DNA of 64,000 bases from an uncultured Lachnospiraceae bacterium (GCA_947630805.1 CANRIV010000003.1:1-64000), one strand, 5' to 3'. Counted from the stretch's first letter, positions 24,398-34,261 are shown. Program-made: numbers and translations. Notes: a model not told the origin generated them from the sequence alone.

Positions 24398-26295
24398 TTA
24401 TTAAGGAGTTACACCTGACGAATTTTGGAAAATTTCATCATCAGACAGTTTCTTTGAAACCCGGGCTGAACATTATATATGGCGAAAACGAAGCAGGAAA
24501 GACAACCATTCATACGTTTATCCGGGGAATGTTGTTTGGAATTGAAAAGCAGCGTGGAAAGGCAAGCGGAAAAGATACCTATACAAAATATGAGCCTTGG
24601 GAGAATGCGGCACATTATCAGGGAATGATGCGCATAGAAAAGGAAGGAATCAATTATCGCATTGAGCGGAATTTTGCCAAAGAGCATAAGGTATTTCGGG
24701 TCATCAATGAAGATTCCGGTGTGGAACTGACGGAACAGCAGATAGAAGAATTACTTTCCGGATTGGACGAGGCATGCTACTACAATACTGTCAGCATTAG
24801 TCAGATGGGAAGTGTAACAGATAAGGAACTCGAAAATATTCTGCGGAATTATGCAGCGAATCTGGGAACGACCAAATCCATGGAAATAGATATTAAGAGA
24901 GCGTTTGCAGATTTGGACGAGCAGAAAAAGAAAATAATTTCAGAGAATAAAATCGGAGAAGAGGAACTGATTATCAAATCCATGGAAAAAGCCAGAGATC
25001 AGATGGAAATTCTGGAGGGAGAGCAACATACGATTATCTCTTCTATTGAACAGAAAAAAGAAATAGAACAGAGACTTCTGGACAGAAAGAAAGAGTTATC
25101 TGTGCTGGATGCGAAACGGTTAGAAGAACTGGCAAAATATAATGAGAGAAAAGATAATCTGTATCAGGAGATGCTTACGCTGACTTCAGATGTGGACAAA
25201 TATTCTGAATCACTCAAACAGACACAGGAGCATAAAGAAAGCCTGAAAGAACAACTTTCGCAAAAGGGAATATACGACAATGAGACGATGGGTCTTTTGA
25301 CAGAGAGAATAATAAACAGAAGTAATATGCCGGTAGTTTTTATTATTCTGATGATGGTCTGTCTGGGCACTTCCATCGGATTTGTAATAGGCGACTTACA
25401 AAATATCGCTCTCAGACAGTATTGGATAAAACCGGCGATTTTCCTGGCCGGGGCAGGAGTGTTTTTTATTCTTTCCATTGTAAAGTATATATATAACAGA
25501 AAGAGAAAAAGGAAAAAGCTGTCAGCCCTCAAAGAGTTAAAACTGTCCATGGACAAACTGGATGCAGCCAAACATGAGGAAATTTATATAAAACGGCAGT
25601 TGGACAGCAGACAGGAAGCGTTAAATCATGTCAAGGAAATGATAAAAGCAGAAGAGGAGAGGCAACTTAGCGAAGAAGATTACAGCGAGGAACTCAGAGC
25701 GTTGGATAGCGAGGAGCGGGCAAACAGAGAGGCAATTTCCAAAGCGCAATGGGTTATGGAACAAAAAAAAGAAAAAGAAATTGAGGCGGAAAAACAAATT
25801 GAGGAACTCAATGTCAGATTACATAAAATACAGTGTGCAAAAGAAGAGATAGCAGCGATAGAGGAAGCAAAATCCAAAATTGAGGAAATTGCAGCAGAGA
25901 TTAGAAACAGTTTTGGAAAAAAACTTAACAAAAGGGCTTCTTACTATATGGGACAGATTACAAACGGTAAGTATGACAGTGTGTCGATTGATGAAAATCT
26001 CAACATTGCGGTTAACAGTAAAAAAGCTCTGCTTACTTCTCATAAACTGAGCAAAGGAACGTTGGAACAGGTTTATATGTCTTTGCGACTGGCAGCTGCA
26101 GATATTATATTTGAAAAAGATAAGAAACCAATTTTGCTGGATGATGCTTTTGTCATGTATGACAATCAGAGAATGGGAAGCACAATGAAATTTATGGCGG
26201 AAAATATGAATCAGGTTTTGATTTTCTCCTGCCATACCAGAGAAAAAGTAATGGCAGATAAAATGCAGTTAAAATATCATTTTATAAGATTGTAA
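24394..26295 (+). CDS. SbcC/YhaN-like ATPase with internal membrane hairpin
   Basis: 633 aa. Walker A GENEAGKTT at about residue 35 in an SbcC/RecF-type N-terminus (IIKELHLTNFGKF). Long coiled coils at ~190-295 and ~380-510 flank two hydrophobic segments (~312-333 and ~347-367, VVFIILMMVCLGTSIGFVIG ... IFLAGAGVFFILSIVKYIY). The C-terminal ABC half has the signature LSKGTLEQVYMSLRLA, Walker B PILLDDAF and a terminal His switch region (FSCHTRE). A membrane hairpin replaces the zinc hook apex of Rad50/SbcC, as in YhaN-type proteins. It probably tethers the nuclease complex to the membrane. Translationally coupled to the nuclease. Confidence 0.9.
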   Translation: MIIKELHLTNFGKFHHQTVSLKPGLNIIYGENEAGKTTIHTFIRGMLFGIEKQRGKASGKDTYTKYEPWENAAHYQGMMRIEKEGINYRIERNFAKEHKVFRVINEDSGVELTEQQIEELLSGLDEACYYNTVSISQMGSVTDKELENILRNYAANLGTTKSMEIDIKRAFADLDEQKKKIISENKIGEEELIIKSMEKARDQMEILEGEQHTIISSIEQKKEIEQRLLDRKKELSVLDAKRLEELAKYNERKDNLYQEMLTLTSDVDKYSESLKQTQEHKESLKEQLSQKGIYDNETMGLLTERIINRSNMPVVFIILMMVCLGTSIGFVIGDLQNIALRQYWIKPAIFLAGAGVFFILSIVKYIYNRKRKRKKLSALKELKLSMDKLDAAKHEEIYIKRQLDSRQEALNHVKEMIKAEEERQLSEEDYSEELRALDSEERANREAISKAQWVMEQKKEKEIEAEKQIEELNVRLHKIQCAKEEIAAIEEAKSKIEEIAAEIRNSFGKKLNKRASYYMGQITNGKYDSVSIDENLNIAVNSKKALLTSHKLSKGTLEQVYMSLRLAAADIIFEKDKKPILLDDAFVMYDNQRMGSTMKFMAENMNQVLIFSCHTREKVMADKMQLKYHFIRL

Positions 26296-26306
26296 GGATA
26301 GGAAAT

Positions 26307-26348
26307 AAAAAAATCGGGAATGTGTAAAAACAGTCTCCCGATTTTTTT
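26307..26348 (+). terminator. Bidirectional terminator between convergent genes
   Basis: AAAAAAATCGGGA pairs with TCCCGATTTTTTT; the A-run and T-run serve the plus-strand ATPase gene and the minus-strand prs gene. Confidence 0.85.
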
Positions 26349-26383
26349 ATATTTATGAGATAAGAATTTGTAAAGTAAAATTT

Positions 26384-27553
26384 TTATCTGTTTTTGTATG
26401 CTTCCACTTTTTTGTTGATTCTTTCTGCCGGGTCAAGCAAATCACTGATGGAGGTATCATGATTCAGGCGGTCAATAAATAATGCGGTGTATTTTGCCAC
26501 ATCGACATTGATATACCATTCTCGCTCTAATAGTTCCGGCGTCTGATAGATGCAGTTGGTTGTCATTACTCTGTAAATTAATCCTTCTTCAAACGCCTTG
26601 TCAAATTTTTCCAGACCGTTAGTAAAGAGGCCGAAAGTAGAAGAGACAAATACCCGGTTTGCCTTTCGTTTTTTGAGCTGTTTTGCCACATCCAGCATAC
26701 TGTCACCGGAAGAAATCATGTCATCAATAATCCATACATCTTTTCCTTCTACGGATTCCCCCAAATATTCGTGTGCCACGATAGGATTCCGCCCATTTAC
26801 AATCGTGGTGTAATCCCGGCGTTTATAAAACATTCCCATGTTAATTCCCAAAACATTGGCAAAATATACCACTCTGCCCATGGCGCCTTCATCGGGGCTG
26901 ATAACCATCAGATGGTCTGCATCAATCTGTAAATCATCTACGTTCCGCAAAAGATTTTTAATAAACTGATACGTAGGCATAATGGATTCAAAGCCATTGA
27001 TTGGAATCGCATTATTCACACGTGGGTCGTGAGCATCAAAGGTTAAAATATTATCTACTCCCATATTGACAAGTTCCTGGAGCATCACAGCACAATCCAT
27101 AGATTCTCTGGAAGTGCGTCTATGCTGTCGGCTCTCATAAAGAAATGGCATGATGACCGTAATTTTACGTGCTTTACCGCTGGCGGCAGCGATTACTCTC
27201 TTGATGTCCGCATAATGATCATCCGGAGACATGTGGTTTTTGTGTCCACAGACAGTGTATTCCACGCTGTAATTTGTGACATCGTCAATGATATACAAGT
27301 CGCATCCGCGTACGGTATCTTTTAATGTACACTTTGCTTCCCCTGTACCAAATCGTGGTGTGTGTACATCCAGAAGGTAGGAATCTTTGACATAACCTTT
27401 AAAGGTAATAGGGGATTCCTTTGCCTCAATTCTCTCACTTCGCCAGTCTGAGATATAAGCATCTACAGTATTTCCGAACGCTTTGCTCCCGGACAGAGCC
27501 ACAATGGCAAGCGGTCCAACGGGAATAGATTCAATAAATTTTTTGATAGACAT
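26384..27553 (-). CDS. prs: Ribose-phosphate pyrophosphokinase (long form)
   Basis: 389 aa, longer than the usual ~315-aa enzyme but with the PRPP synthase core. It has VISPDEGAMGRV, the PRPP-binding VWIIDDMISSGDSM loop and the phosphate-binding FVSSTFGLFTNG loop. The N-terminal ATP-binding half includes ITVIMPFLYESRQHRRTSRE. It makes PRPP from ribose 5-phosphate and ATP for nucleotide, His and Trp synthesis. The extra N-terminal ~60 residues match a Clostridia-specific long type as far as I can judge. It is last in a dnaD-dnaC-like-prs gene string (25-base gap) and ends at a bidirectional terminator. Confidence 0.93.
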   Translation of the reverse strand: MSIKKFIESIPVGPLAIVALSGSKAFGNTVDAYISDWRSERIEAKESPITFKGYVKDSYLLDVHTPRFGTGEAKCTLKDTVRGCDLYIIDDVTNYSVEYTVCGHKNHMSPDDHYADIKRVIAAASGKARKITVIMPFLYESRQHRRTSRESMDCAVMLQELVNMGVDNILTFDAHDPRVNNAIPINGFESIMPTYQFIKNLLRNVDDLQIDADHLMVISPDEGAMGRVVYFANVLGINMGMFYKRRDYTTIVNGRNPIVAHEYLGESVEGKDVWIIDDMISSGDSMLDVAKQLKKRKANRVFVSSTFGLFTNGLEKFDKAFEEGLIYRVMTTNCIYQTPELLEREWYINVDVAKYTALFIDRLNHDTSISDLLDPAERINKKVEAYKNR

Positions 27554-27578
27554 TCGATTTTCCTCCGTGTGAAAAGTG

Positions 27579-28574
27579 TTAATTGTTAAATTTTTTCTTT
27601 ATCCTGATATCATCTCCAAAAATTTTGAAAGCTGTATATTCTCCGGCGGCTCTGGAAAAAACCCGCTCAGAATAACTGTTTTTCAATTCGTCAATCGACA
27701 GATTGGTGGAGATAATGGTGGATCTGTGGTGAATAAGCCGTTCATTCAAGCAGTCAAACAGTGCAGAATCCGTGAAAGAGTTGGACATTTCGCTGCCCAG
27801 ATCATCCACAATCAGCAGGTCGCAGGAAAGAAGTTCCTTCATGCTGATTTGTCTGTAAACAGAGCGGTTGCTGCTGCGACGGAACGAGTAATCAGCGAGC
27901 AGGTCAAAAAACTGTACAGCAGAAAGATAAATTACGGAATAGGATTTATCAATTAACTCTTTTGCAATACAGTTAATCAGAAAAGTTTTACCGGTGCCCG
28001 CTTTTCCGTAAAACAGAAGGTTGTCAGAAGTTTTATCAAAATTATTAATAAAATATCTGCAGTAGTCTACTATTGTTTCAATATTCTCCAGAGCAGATTT
28101 GCCCGAAGCTTCATCAATATCATTATCAGAATAATAATCAAAATTAAAAGTATCGAAATTTTCCCGGGACAAAACATCTGTCAGCTCTGAGCGGGAATAA
28201 ATTGTATTTGCAATTTGTTCGCGCAGACATTGACAGGGAGTTCCATGAATAAAACCGGTATCCCTGCACAAACGACAGGTATAAATATCATCCAGATAAT
28301 CGGAAGGATATCCGTGGGAGAGCAGAGCAGCTTTTTTCTTTTCTCCGACAATAGCGATGTCCTCCCGCAGGGTATCTTTTGCGGAGGAATCGCCGGAGAG
28401 CGCTTTTCTGGCTGCGTCAGCTGCCAGAGAGCTGATTTCTGCATCATATTCCCGGATTTTAGGAATGGCCTCATAAATTTCCTGAATCCGGTCATCTAAT
28501 TTCATTTTATTTTCTAATCTGCGGTTGTTATAGAAATTTTCTATAATATCCATCTGTTCTCTGGATAGTCCCAT
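27579..28574 (-). CDS. DnaC/DnaI-like AAA+ helicase loader
   Basis: 331 aa. An N-terminal helical region contains a cysteine cluster (CRLCRDTGFIHGTPCQC) that probably binds zinc, as in DnaI. The AAA+ module at ~170-320 has Walker A FYGKAGTGKTFL, Walker B LLIVDDLGSE, sensor STNLS and an arginine-finger region (YSERVFSR). It loads the replicative helicase at origins or restart sites. It starts three bases after the dnaD-like gene, consistent with a primosome operon. AGRD-type spacing and lengths are normal for Clostridia. Confidence 0.92.
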   Translation of the reverse strand: MGLSREQMDIIENFYNNRRLENKMKLDDRIQEIYEAIPKIREYDAEISSLAADAARKALSGDSSAKDTLREDIAIVGEKKKAALLSHGYPSDYLDDIYTCRLCRDTGFIHGTPCQCLREQIANTIYSRSELTDVLSRENFDTFNFDYYSDNDIDEASGKSALENIETIVDYCRYFINNFDKTSDNLLFYGKAGTGKTFLINCIAKELIDKSYSVIYLSAVQFFDLLADYSFRRSSNRSVYRQISMKELLSCDLLIVDDLGSEMSNSFTDSALFDCLNERLIHHRSTIISTNLSIDELKNSYSERVFSRAAGEYTAFKIFGDDIRIKKKFNN

Positions 28575-28577
28575 ATT

Positions 28578-29765
28578 TTATTTCCCCGTAAAATCTGTTG
28601 TTGAATTTTGTTCGGAAAGCAGTCTCTTAATTTTTTTGTCCTGGCTTTCCATAATTTGCTTTTCTAATTTGGAATAGTCATATACCCGTTCCTGAAAAGC
28701 TTTGGCGTTTTTGGGACGGGAAACTTTGTGGACAGCTGTTGTTTTGTATGTCTTATCCATTTCCTTAGAGTGGATGCTATCCAGCTTTTCGATATCTTGC
28801 AGTGAAGTTACATTTTGTCCTGACCAATTCAGAAGAATTTTATCTGCATATTGAAAACTGGCTGTATGTGTATGTTCCATCGTGCGATGGCACGCCTCTA
28901 AAATAATATCGTCTGTAAAGCCCAGTTCATCGGTCCATTTTTTAACGTAAGAAATTTCTTTTTTAACAGGAGCTTTGGAAGTGAGTCCGAAAATTTCATA
29001 TATCTTCTTAAAAACAGTGTTTCGCATTTTTTGATCTGCTTTTGCTTCCGCCTCTGAAGAAATATTTTTACGTGTATATTCCACGGCCTGTTTCTCTATG
29101 TAGGAGAGAGATTTATGACCGGAAGAGATACAGGTTTCCATAATGTATATAATAAAATCCACATCCAGGTTTAAACCGTCAAGCATATATAAAATACTGT
29201 TAATGTCTGAGGAGTTTAGTGTTTTTCCCAGATAAGTCTGCGCCAGAAATGTCAGCTGTTTCACTCTATCGTCATTATTGAAGGCAGAAATTTCTTTTGC
29301 AGTATATTTTTTTCTGGCAGGTATTACTGCACCGCAGTTTTCCGGAACAGGAGCAGGAGAAGTTTCTCCGGCGGCTGATGCCAGTGTTTCAATATTGGTA
29401 TGAATCTGTGGTCCTTTTTTTGCAGCTGAATTTTTTAATTTTCTTACAAAATAATGATTTCGGCTGAGGGATTCCAGACGGATACCGCTGATTGTACCTG
29501 CAGAGTCAAAAGACAGGGATACAAGATGCTGGTCTGACCAGTAATGCAGTGCTCTAATAACGTCTGTTTCCAACATATGGAACTTGTCCGCAATTTTGGA
29601 AATAGATAATTCTTCATTTTCATTGCCGGTATGGACAAGGCGCAGCAAATGAAGGTAAATTTTAATAAATTCACCATTCGCTTTTGGCATATATTCATCA
29701 ATAAATATATTGGAAACGGAGGTAAAATCCGCAAAATTACCTCTATCGAAAACTAACTTGCTCAT
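28578..29765 (-). CDS. DnaD/DnaB-like primosome protein
   Basis: 395 aa. The N-terminal winged-helix region (~20-110: ISKIADKFHMLETDVIRALHYW) and two C-terminal DnaD/DnaB_2 modules (~170-240: LTFLAQTYLGKTLNSSDINSIL; ~255-330: VKKWTDELGFTDDIILEAC) match DnaD-family replication initiation proteins. These remodel origin DNA and recruit the helicase loader, here the next gene. Weak AGGG ribosome binding site. Three tandem DnaA-box-like 9-mers lie ~170 bases upstream on the same strand. Confidence 0.9.
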   Translation of the reverse strand: MSKLVFDRGNFADFTSVSNIFIDEYMPKANGEFIKIYLHLLRLVHTGNENEELSISKIADKFHMLETDVIRALHYWSDQHLVSLSFDSAGTISGIRLESLSRNHYFVRKLKNSAAKKGPQIHTNIETLASAAGETSPAPVPENCGAVIPARKKYTAKEISAFNNDDRVKQLTFLAQTYLGKTLNSSDINSILYMLDGLNLDVDFIIYIMETCISSGHKSLSYIEKQAVEYTRKNISSEAEAKADQKMRNTVFKKIYEIFGLTSKAPVKKEISYVKKWTDELGFTDDIILEACHRTMEHTHTASFQYADKILLNWSGQNVTSLQDIEKLDSIHSKEMDKTYKTTAVHKVSRPKNAKAFQERVYDYSKLEKQIMESQDKKIKRLLSEQNSTTDFTGK

Positions 29766-29934
29766 ATTTTTCCCTATTCTTTTTCTAATTGGCTTATTTT
29801 AAGTTTCACAAAATCCGTCTTGAATATTTTCATAATTCTTTGTAAAGACCTGCATGGAAAAGTATAGCATAAATTATTGAAAATGCAACGTCACAAATTG
29901 GGTGAAATGCCTATTTTTAAAGGGGTTAAGAGGG

Positions 29935-29961
29935 ATGTTAATAATGTTGATAATGTTAATA
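29935..29961 (-). repeat. Three tandem 9-bp repeats resembling DnaA boxes
   Basis: Plus strand ATGTTAATA-ATGTTGATA-ATGTTAATA. Read on the minus strand they give TTATTAACA, TTATCAACA and CTATTAACA; TTATCAACA differs from the TTATCCACA DnaA box at one base. Another TTATCAACA is on the plus strand at 30076-30084. They sit upstream of dnaD, between murC and dnaD. The rest of the 342-base gap is AT-rich leader. Confidence 0.5.
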
Positions 29962-30049
29962 GGAAAGTGCTGTAATCTGTCGAAAAATGTCAGACTCCCT
30001 TTATTGACAAGGGGTTAAAAGATTTTGAAGAAGAGAAGTTATGTAAACA

Positions 30050-30095
30050 AAAAATCCACAAAATTTTATTGAAAGTTATCAACAAAATTTTGTGG
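30050..30095 (-). terminator. Intrinsic terminator of murC (minus strand)
   Basis: CCACAAAATTTT (30056-30067) pairs perfectly with AAAATTTTGTGG (30084-30095). On the minus strand the hairpin is followed by ATTTTTTG, a T-run, 13 bases past the murC stop. Confidence 0.8.
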
Positions 30096-30107
30096 AATGT
30101 TAATAAG

Positions 30108-31490
30108 TTAATTTCCTAATAAATGCTCGCCTATTTTTACTACGTCTCCGGCTCCCATTGTTATTAACAAATCGCCGGGACAACAATTTTCCAGTAAAAA
30201 ATTTTCTATCTCACTAAAACTTGGAAAATAGTATGCCGTACCACCCAGTTTTTGAATTTCTTTTTGCAAATCTCGGGAACTGATACCAAATATATTTTTT
30301 TCCCGGGCTGCATAGATATCTGCCAGAACGACGGCATCTACATCAGACAAAACCTTTGCAAATTCCGAAAGCAGAGCTTTCGTTCGCGTGTAAGTGTGGG
30401 GTTGGAATACAATCCATAATTTTTTGTGAGGATAATGTATGGCGGTATTGATAGTAGCTCTGATTTCATCCGGGTGATGCGCATAGTCATCAATAATGCT
30501 AACTTCTCCAATCGTCCCTTTTAATTGAAACCGCCGGTCAGTGCCGCCGTATTGCAGCAGACCTTCGTGAATGGTTTTATCGTCAATTCCCATAAAGTGG
30601 GAGGCGGCAATGGCAGCGAGGGAATTGTATATATTATGAATACCTGAAACTTTTAAAATAATGTGAGAGACAAAACAGCCATCCACATACAAATCATATT
30701 CTCCTCTGGCCAAGGCGTCAAAAGTAATATTTTTGGCAATGTATCTGCTGTTTGAAGATTCTGATCCTACAGTAATGACGCTGCATTTCAGGCCGTCGGT
30801 GAAATCGTTTAAATTTTCAATATCACCGTTGATAATCAAAGCACCGGTTTCCGGAATTAATTCTGCATATTTCCGAAAACTATGGCGGATATCATCAAGG
30901 TCTTTAAAAAAGTCCAGATGGTCAGCAGCAACATTTAATATAATACCTATCGTCGGTGCAAATGAGAGAAAACTGTTGGTATACTCGCATGCTTCCGTAA
31001 TCATTTTATCGGAGTGTCCAATTCTGGTATTTCCCTGAATGGCAGGCATGATTCCTCCGACTAAAATAGTAGGATCCATATCGGCCGACAGCATAATCTG
31101 TGATAACATGGAAGTAGTAGTCGTTTTACCGTGGGTACCTGCCACGCCGATGGCTACATTATAATTTTTCATAATCTGTCCCAAAAATTCAGCCCGTGTC
31201 AAAAGTGGAATCCCCAATTCTCTTGCGCGTACTAATTCCGGATTATTATCTTTGACTGCTGCGGTGTAAATTAATAAATTTATATCGGAAGTAATATTTT
31301 CTGATTTTTGTCCATAATAAATAACGGCTCCCAAAGATTCTAAATGTTCGGTAATTTCGGATGCCTGGGAATCTGAGCCGGTTACCTGAAATCCCCGGGA
31401 GAGCATGATTTCCGCCAGTGCACTCATGCTGATACCACCGATTCCGGTAAAATGCAGCTTAGAGGGCACATCAAAATTTAATTGATACAT
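30108..31490 (-). CDS. murC: UDP-N-acetylmuramate--L-alanine ligase
   Basis: 460 aa, family length. N-terminal Rossmann-like domain with HFTGIGGISMSALAEI, central ATPase with GVAGTHGKTTTTSM P-loop and EACEY, C-terminal domain with DDYAHHPDEI and FQPHTYTRT. It adds L-alanine to UDP-MurNAc, the first amino acid of the peptidoglycan stem. It is apparently monocistronic: a terminator follows, and the divergent glgC region lies upstream. The ribosome binding site AGGAGG is visible on the minus strand. Confidence 0.97.
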   Translation of the reverse strand: MYQLNFDVPSKLHFTGIGGISMSALAEIMLSRGFQVTGSDSQASEITEHLESLGAVIYYGQKSENITSDINLLIYTAAVKDNNPELVRARELGIPLLTRAEFLGQIMKNYNVAIGVAGTHGKTTTTSMLSQIMLSADMDPTILVGGIMPAIQGNTRIGHSDKMITEACEYTNSFLSFAPTIGIILNVAADHLDFFKDLDDIRHSFRKYAELIPETGALIINGDIENLNDFTDGLKCSVITVGSESSNSRYIAKNITFDALARGEYDLYVDGCFVSHIILKVSGIHNIYNSLAAIAASHFMGIDDKTIHEGLLQYGGTDRRFQLKGTIGEVSIIDDYAHHPDEIRATINTAIHYPHKKLWIVFQPHTYTRTKALLSEFAKVLSDVDAVVLADIYAAREKNIFGISSRDLQKEIQKLGGTAYYFPSFSEIENFLLENCCPGDLLITMGAGDVVKIGEHLLGN

Positions 31491-31853
31491 ATTTGTATTT
31501 GCCTCCTAATGTTCAATCGGAAGAGCCTGTACTTTGATTTCGGTACAGACCAAAAATAAAAATGTAAAAATTTTCACATTTTTCTTCCATCTAAAAACTG
31601 TAATTATTATACACTTGTTGCGGTTATTTTTAAAGATTGAAAATAGGAAAAAATATTACACATTTTATGTTAAAAAAATCACAAAATCAAAATGTGCCAA
31701 AATATGACAAAATTCTTGTGCAATATGCACAAACTATTGCAAAAAATAATGATATTTAGGGAAAATTTACATAAAAAAATAAATAAAAATACTTTTATTA
31801 CCAGAAATTTAATGCTATAATTTTAATATTAAATAAGCAGCGAGGTGAGTGAC
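31491..31853. promoter_or_regulatory. Divergent murC / glgC control region
   Basis: 363 bases, extremely AT-rich. A consensus -10 TATAAT (31816-31821) lies 33 bases before the glgC start; -35 is poor. At 31716-31732 the palindrome TTGTGCA-ATA-TGCACAA (7-bp arms) is a candidate operator about 85 bases upstream of that -10. I see no ORF or RNA structure. Confidence 0.5.
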
Positions 31854-33125
31854 ATGGTTAAAAAAGAAATGATTGCAATGTTGCTGGCAGGCGGACAAGG
31901 CAGCAGACTTGGCGTGCTTACAGCAAAAGTTGCAAAGCCCGCGGTTGCTTTTGGGGGAAAATATAAAATTATTGATTTTCCATTAAGTAACTGTATTAAT
32001 TCAGGAGTGGATACCGTAGGCGTACTGACACAGTACCAGCCACTCAGATTAAATGCACATATCGGTATCGGTATTCCATGGGACCTGGATCGGAATATTG
32101 GAGGTGTAACAGTTCTCCCCCCATACGAAAAAAGTGAGAACACAGAGTGGTATACAGGTACGGCAAATGCTATATTCCAAAACTTAGATTATATGGAATC
32201 TTATAATCCTGATTATGTTCTGATATTGTCAGGAGATCATATTTATAAGATGGATTATGAAGTTATGCTGGATTACCACAAGGCAAATAATGCAGATGTG
32301 ACGATTGCAGCCATGCCGGTGCCATTGGAAGAGGCAGGACGGTTTGGTGTTGTTGTTGCAGATGACAATCACAAAATTACGGAATTTCAGGAGAAGCCGG
32401 AACATCCAAAGAGCAATCTGGCATCTATGGGTATTTATATTTTCAGTTGGCCGGTATTGCGGGATGCCTTGATAAAACTGAAAGACCAGCCTAATTGTGA
32501 TTTTGGTATGCACGTTATTCCATATATTCATGAAAACGGAAAGAGGATTTTTGCATATGAATATACAGGCTATTGGAAAGATGTAGGAACATTGCTCTCT
32601 TACTGGGAAGCAAATATGGAATTAATCGATCTTGTGCCTGAGTTCAACCTTTATGAAGAGTTCTGGAAAATTTATACAAAGAACGATGCGCTTCCTCCAC
32701 AGTATATGTCAGCGGATTCAAGAGTCGAACGGAGTATTATAGGTGAAGGCTGTGACATTTGTGGACAAGTATATAATTCCGTAATCAGTCCGAATGTAGA
32801 GATTGCATCAGATGCGGAAGTGCATGACTCTATCATTATGCAGGGAGCAAAAATTGGAAAGGGCGCTAAAATATATAAAGCGATTATTGCTGAGAACACA
32901 GTTGTGGGCGAAGGCTGTACCATTGGTGTAGGAGATTATGCTGACAGCCAGCTGAGCCAGAAAATTTATAATTGTGATTTGGCGGTTATTGGAGAAGGAT
33001 CGGTAATTCCGGACGGAGTAACGATAGGAAAGAATGTAGCGATTTCCGGAAAAACAGAGTATGAAGATTATTTGGACAATAACCTACCGTCAGGTGGCTA
33101 TATTATTAAGGCAGGTGAGATTTAA
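31854..33125 (+). CDS. glgC: Glucose-1-phosphate adenylyltransferase, catalytic subunit
   Basis: 423 aa from the ATG at 31854, preferred over the GTG at 31845 because AGGTGA is correctly spaced. N-terminal nucleotidyltransferase: [58 protein letters not shown]. The C-terminal left-handed beta helix starts near residue 290 (hexapeptide repeats [15 protein letters not shown]). It makes ADP-glucose from glucose 1-phosphate and ATP for glycogen synthesis. The glgD subunit starts in its stop codon. No glgA is within the window. Confidence 0.96.
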   Translation: MVKKEMIAMLLAGGQGSRLGVLTAKVAKPAVAFGGKYKIIDFPLSNCINSGVDTVGVLTQYQPLRLNAHIGIGIPWDLDRNIGGVTVLPPYEKSENTEWYTGTANAIFQNLDYMESYNPDYVLILSGDHIYKMDYEVMLDYHKANNADVTIAAMPVPLEEAGRFGVVVADDNHKITEFQEKPEHPKSNLASMGIYIFSWPVLRDALIKLKDQPNCDFGMHVIPYIHENGKRIFAYEYTGYWKDVGTLLSYWEANMELIDLVPEFNLYEEFWKIYTKNDALPPQYMSADSRVERSIIGEGCDICGQVYNSVISPNVEIASDAEVHDSIIMQGAKIGKGAKIYKAIIAENTVVGEGCTIGVGDYADSQLSQKIYNCDLAVIGEGSVIPDGVTIGKNVAISGKTEYEDYLDNNLPSGGYIIKAGEI

Positions 33126-34243
33126 TGCGGGCAGTTGGTATAATTTTAGCAGGTGGAAATAACAGTAAAATGAAAGACCTCTCGAAGAAGAGAGCAGTTG
33201 GAGCAATGCCTATGGCAGGAAGCTACAGAGCGATTGACTTTGCGCTGAGTAATATGACAAATTCTCATATTCAAAAGGTGGCTGTGCTGACGCAGTACAA
33301 TGCCTGGTCTTTAAATGAACATCTCAGTTCCTCAAAATGGTGGGACTTTGGAAGAAAGCAGGGCGGACTGTATGTATTTACCCCATCGATTACGTCGGAT
33401 AATGGATTCTGGTATCGGGGGACGGCAGATGCCATGTCTCAAAATATTGCTTTTTTGAAAAAAAGTCATGAGCCATATGTAGTGATTGCTTCTGCGGATG
33501 CCGTTTACAAAATGGATTACAATAAAGTTCTTGAAAAGCACGTAGAGACCGGAGCGGATATTACCATTGTATGTAAACAAATGGAAGAGGGGACAGATCT
33601 TTCTTCCTATGGCGTGGTCACAGAAGATTCCGGCGGAAGAGTTACAGAGTTTGAGGAGAAACCAATCGACAGCGCAAGTTCTCTGGTATCTACCGGTATC
33701 TATGTAATCAGAAGAAGGCTGCTGATACAGTTTTTGGAGCAGTGTATTGCAGAGGACAGATATGATTTTGTAAATGATGTAATTATAAGAAATAAGACGA
33801 CAAAGAAGATTTATGTTTATAAGATGGACACATACTGGAAAAACATTGCCAGTGTGAAGAATTACTTTGAAGCAAATATGGATTTCCTGAAACCGGAAGT
33901 AAGAGACTTCTTTTTCAAACAATATCCGGACGTGTATTCCAAGGTGGAGGATTTGCCGTCCGCGAAATATAATCCTGGCTCCAATGTAATTAACAGTCTG
34001 ATTTCCAGTGGATGTATCGTCAATGGAACAATAGAAAATTCTGTTGTATTTAAGCAGGCGTACATTGGAAATAATTGCATTATAAAAAATTCAGTGATTT
34101 TAAATGATGTATATGTGGGAGATAATGCGGTAATAGAAAATTGTATTGTCGAGAGCCATAGTACAATCAATCCGGGAGAGCATCTTGGCGGACCGGAAGA
34201 AATAAAAATAATTAATGAGAGAAATTTCAGATACAGTTTATAA
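33125..34243 (+). CDS. glgD: GlgD-type subunit of glucose-1-phosphate adenylyltransferase
   Basis: 372 aa. It shares the GlgC layout but is shorter and has a degenerate nucleotide-binding loop: LAGGNNSKMKDLSKKRAVGAMPMAG replaces the GGxGxRLxxLT and FGGKYRIID motifs. Beta-helix repeats (VNGTIENSV, IGNNCIIKNSV, VGDNAVIENC) close the protein. In Firmicutes GlgD pairs with GlgC and modulates its activity. One-base overlap with glgC (TAATG) shows translational coupling. Confidence 0.95.
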   Translation: MRAVGIILAGGNNSKMKDLSKKRAVGAMPMAGSYRAIDFALSNMTNSHIQKVAVLTQYNAWSLNEHLSSSKWWDFGRKQGGLYVFTPSITSDNGFWYRGTADAMSQNIAFLKKSHEPYVVIASADAVYKMDYNKVLEKHVETGADITIVCKQMEEGTDLSSYGVVTEDSGGRVTEFEEKPIDSASSLVSTGIYVIRRRLLIQFLEQCIAEDRYDFVNDVIIRNKTTKKIYVYKMDTYWKNIASVKNYFEANMDFLKPEVRDFFFKQYPDVYSKVEDLPSAKYNPGSNVINSLISSGCIVNGTIENSVVFKQAYIGNNCIIKNSVILNDVYVGDNAVIENCIVESHSTINPGEHLGGPEEIKIINERNFRYSL

Positions 34244-34261
34244 AAAGAAAAGGAGTTAGAT

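Noticed and set aside
31845-31853. GTG start for glgC given in the ORF track
   Set aside because: The ATG at 31854 has AGGTGA at proper spacing, and that GTG lies inside this ribosome binding site.
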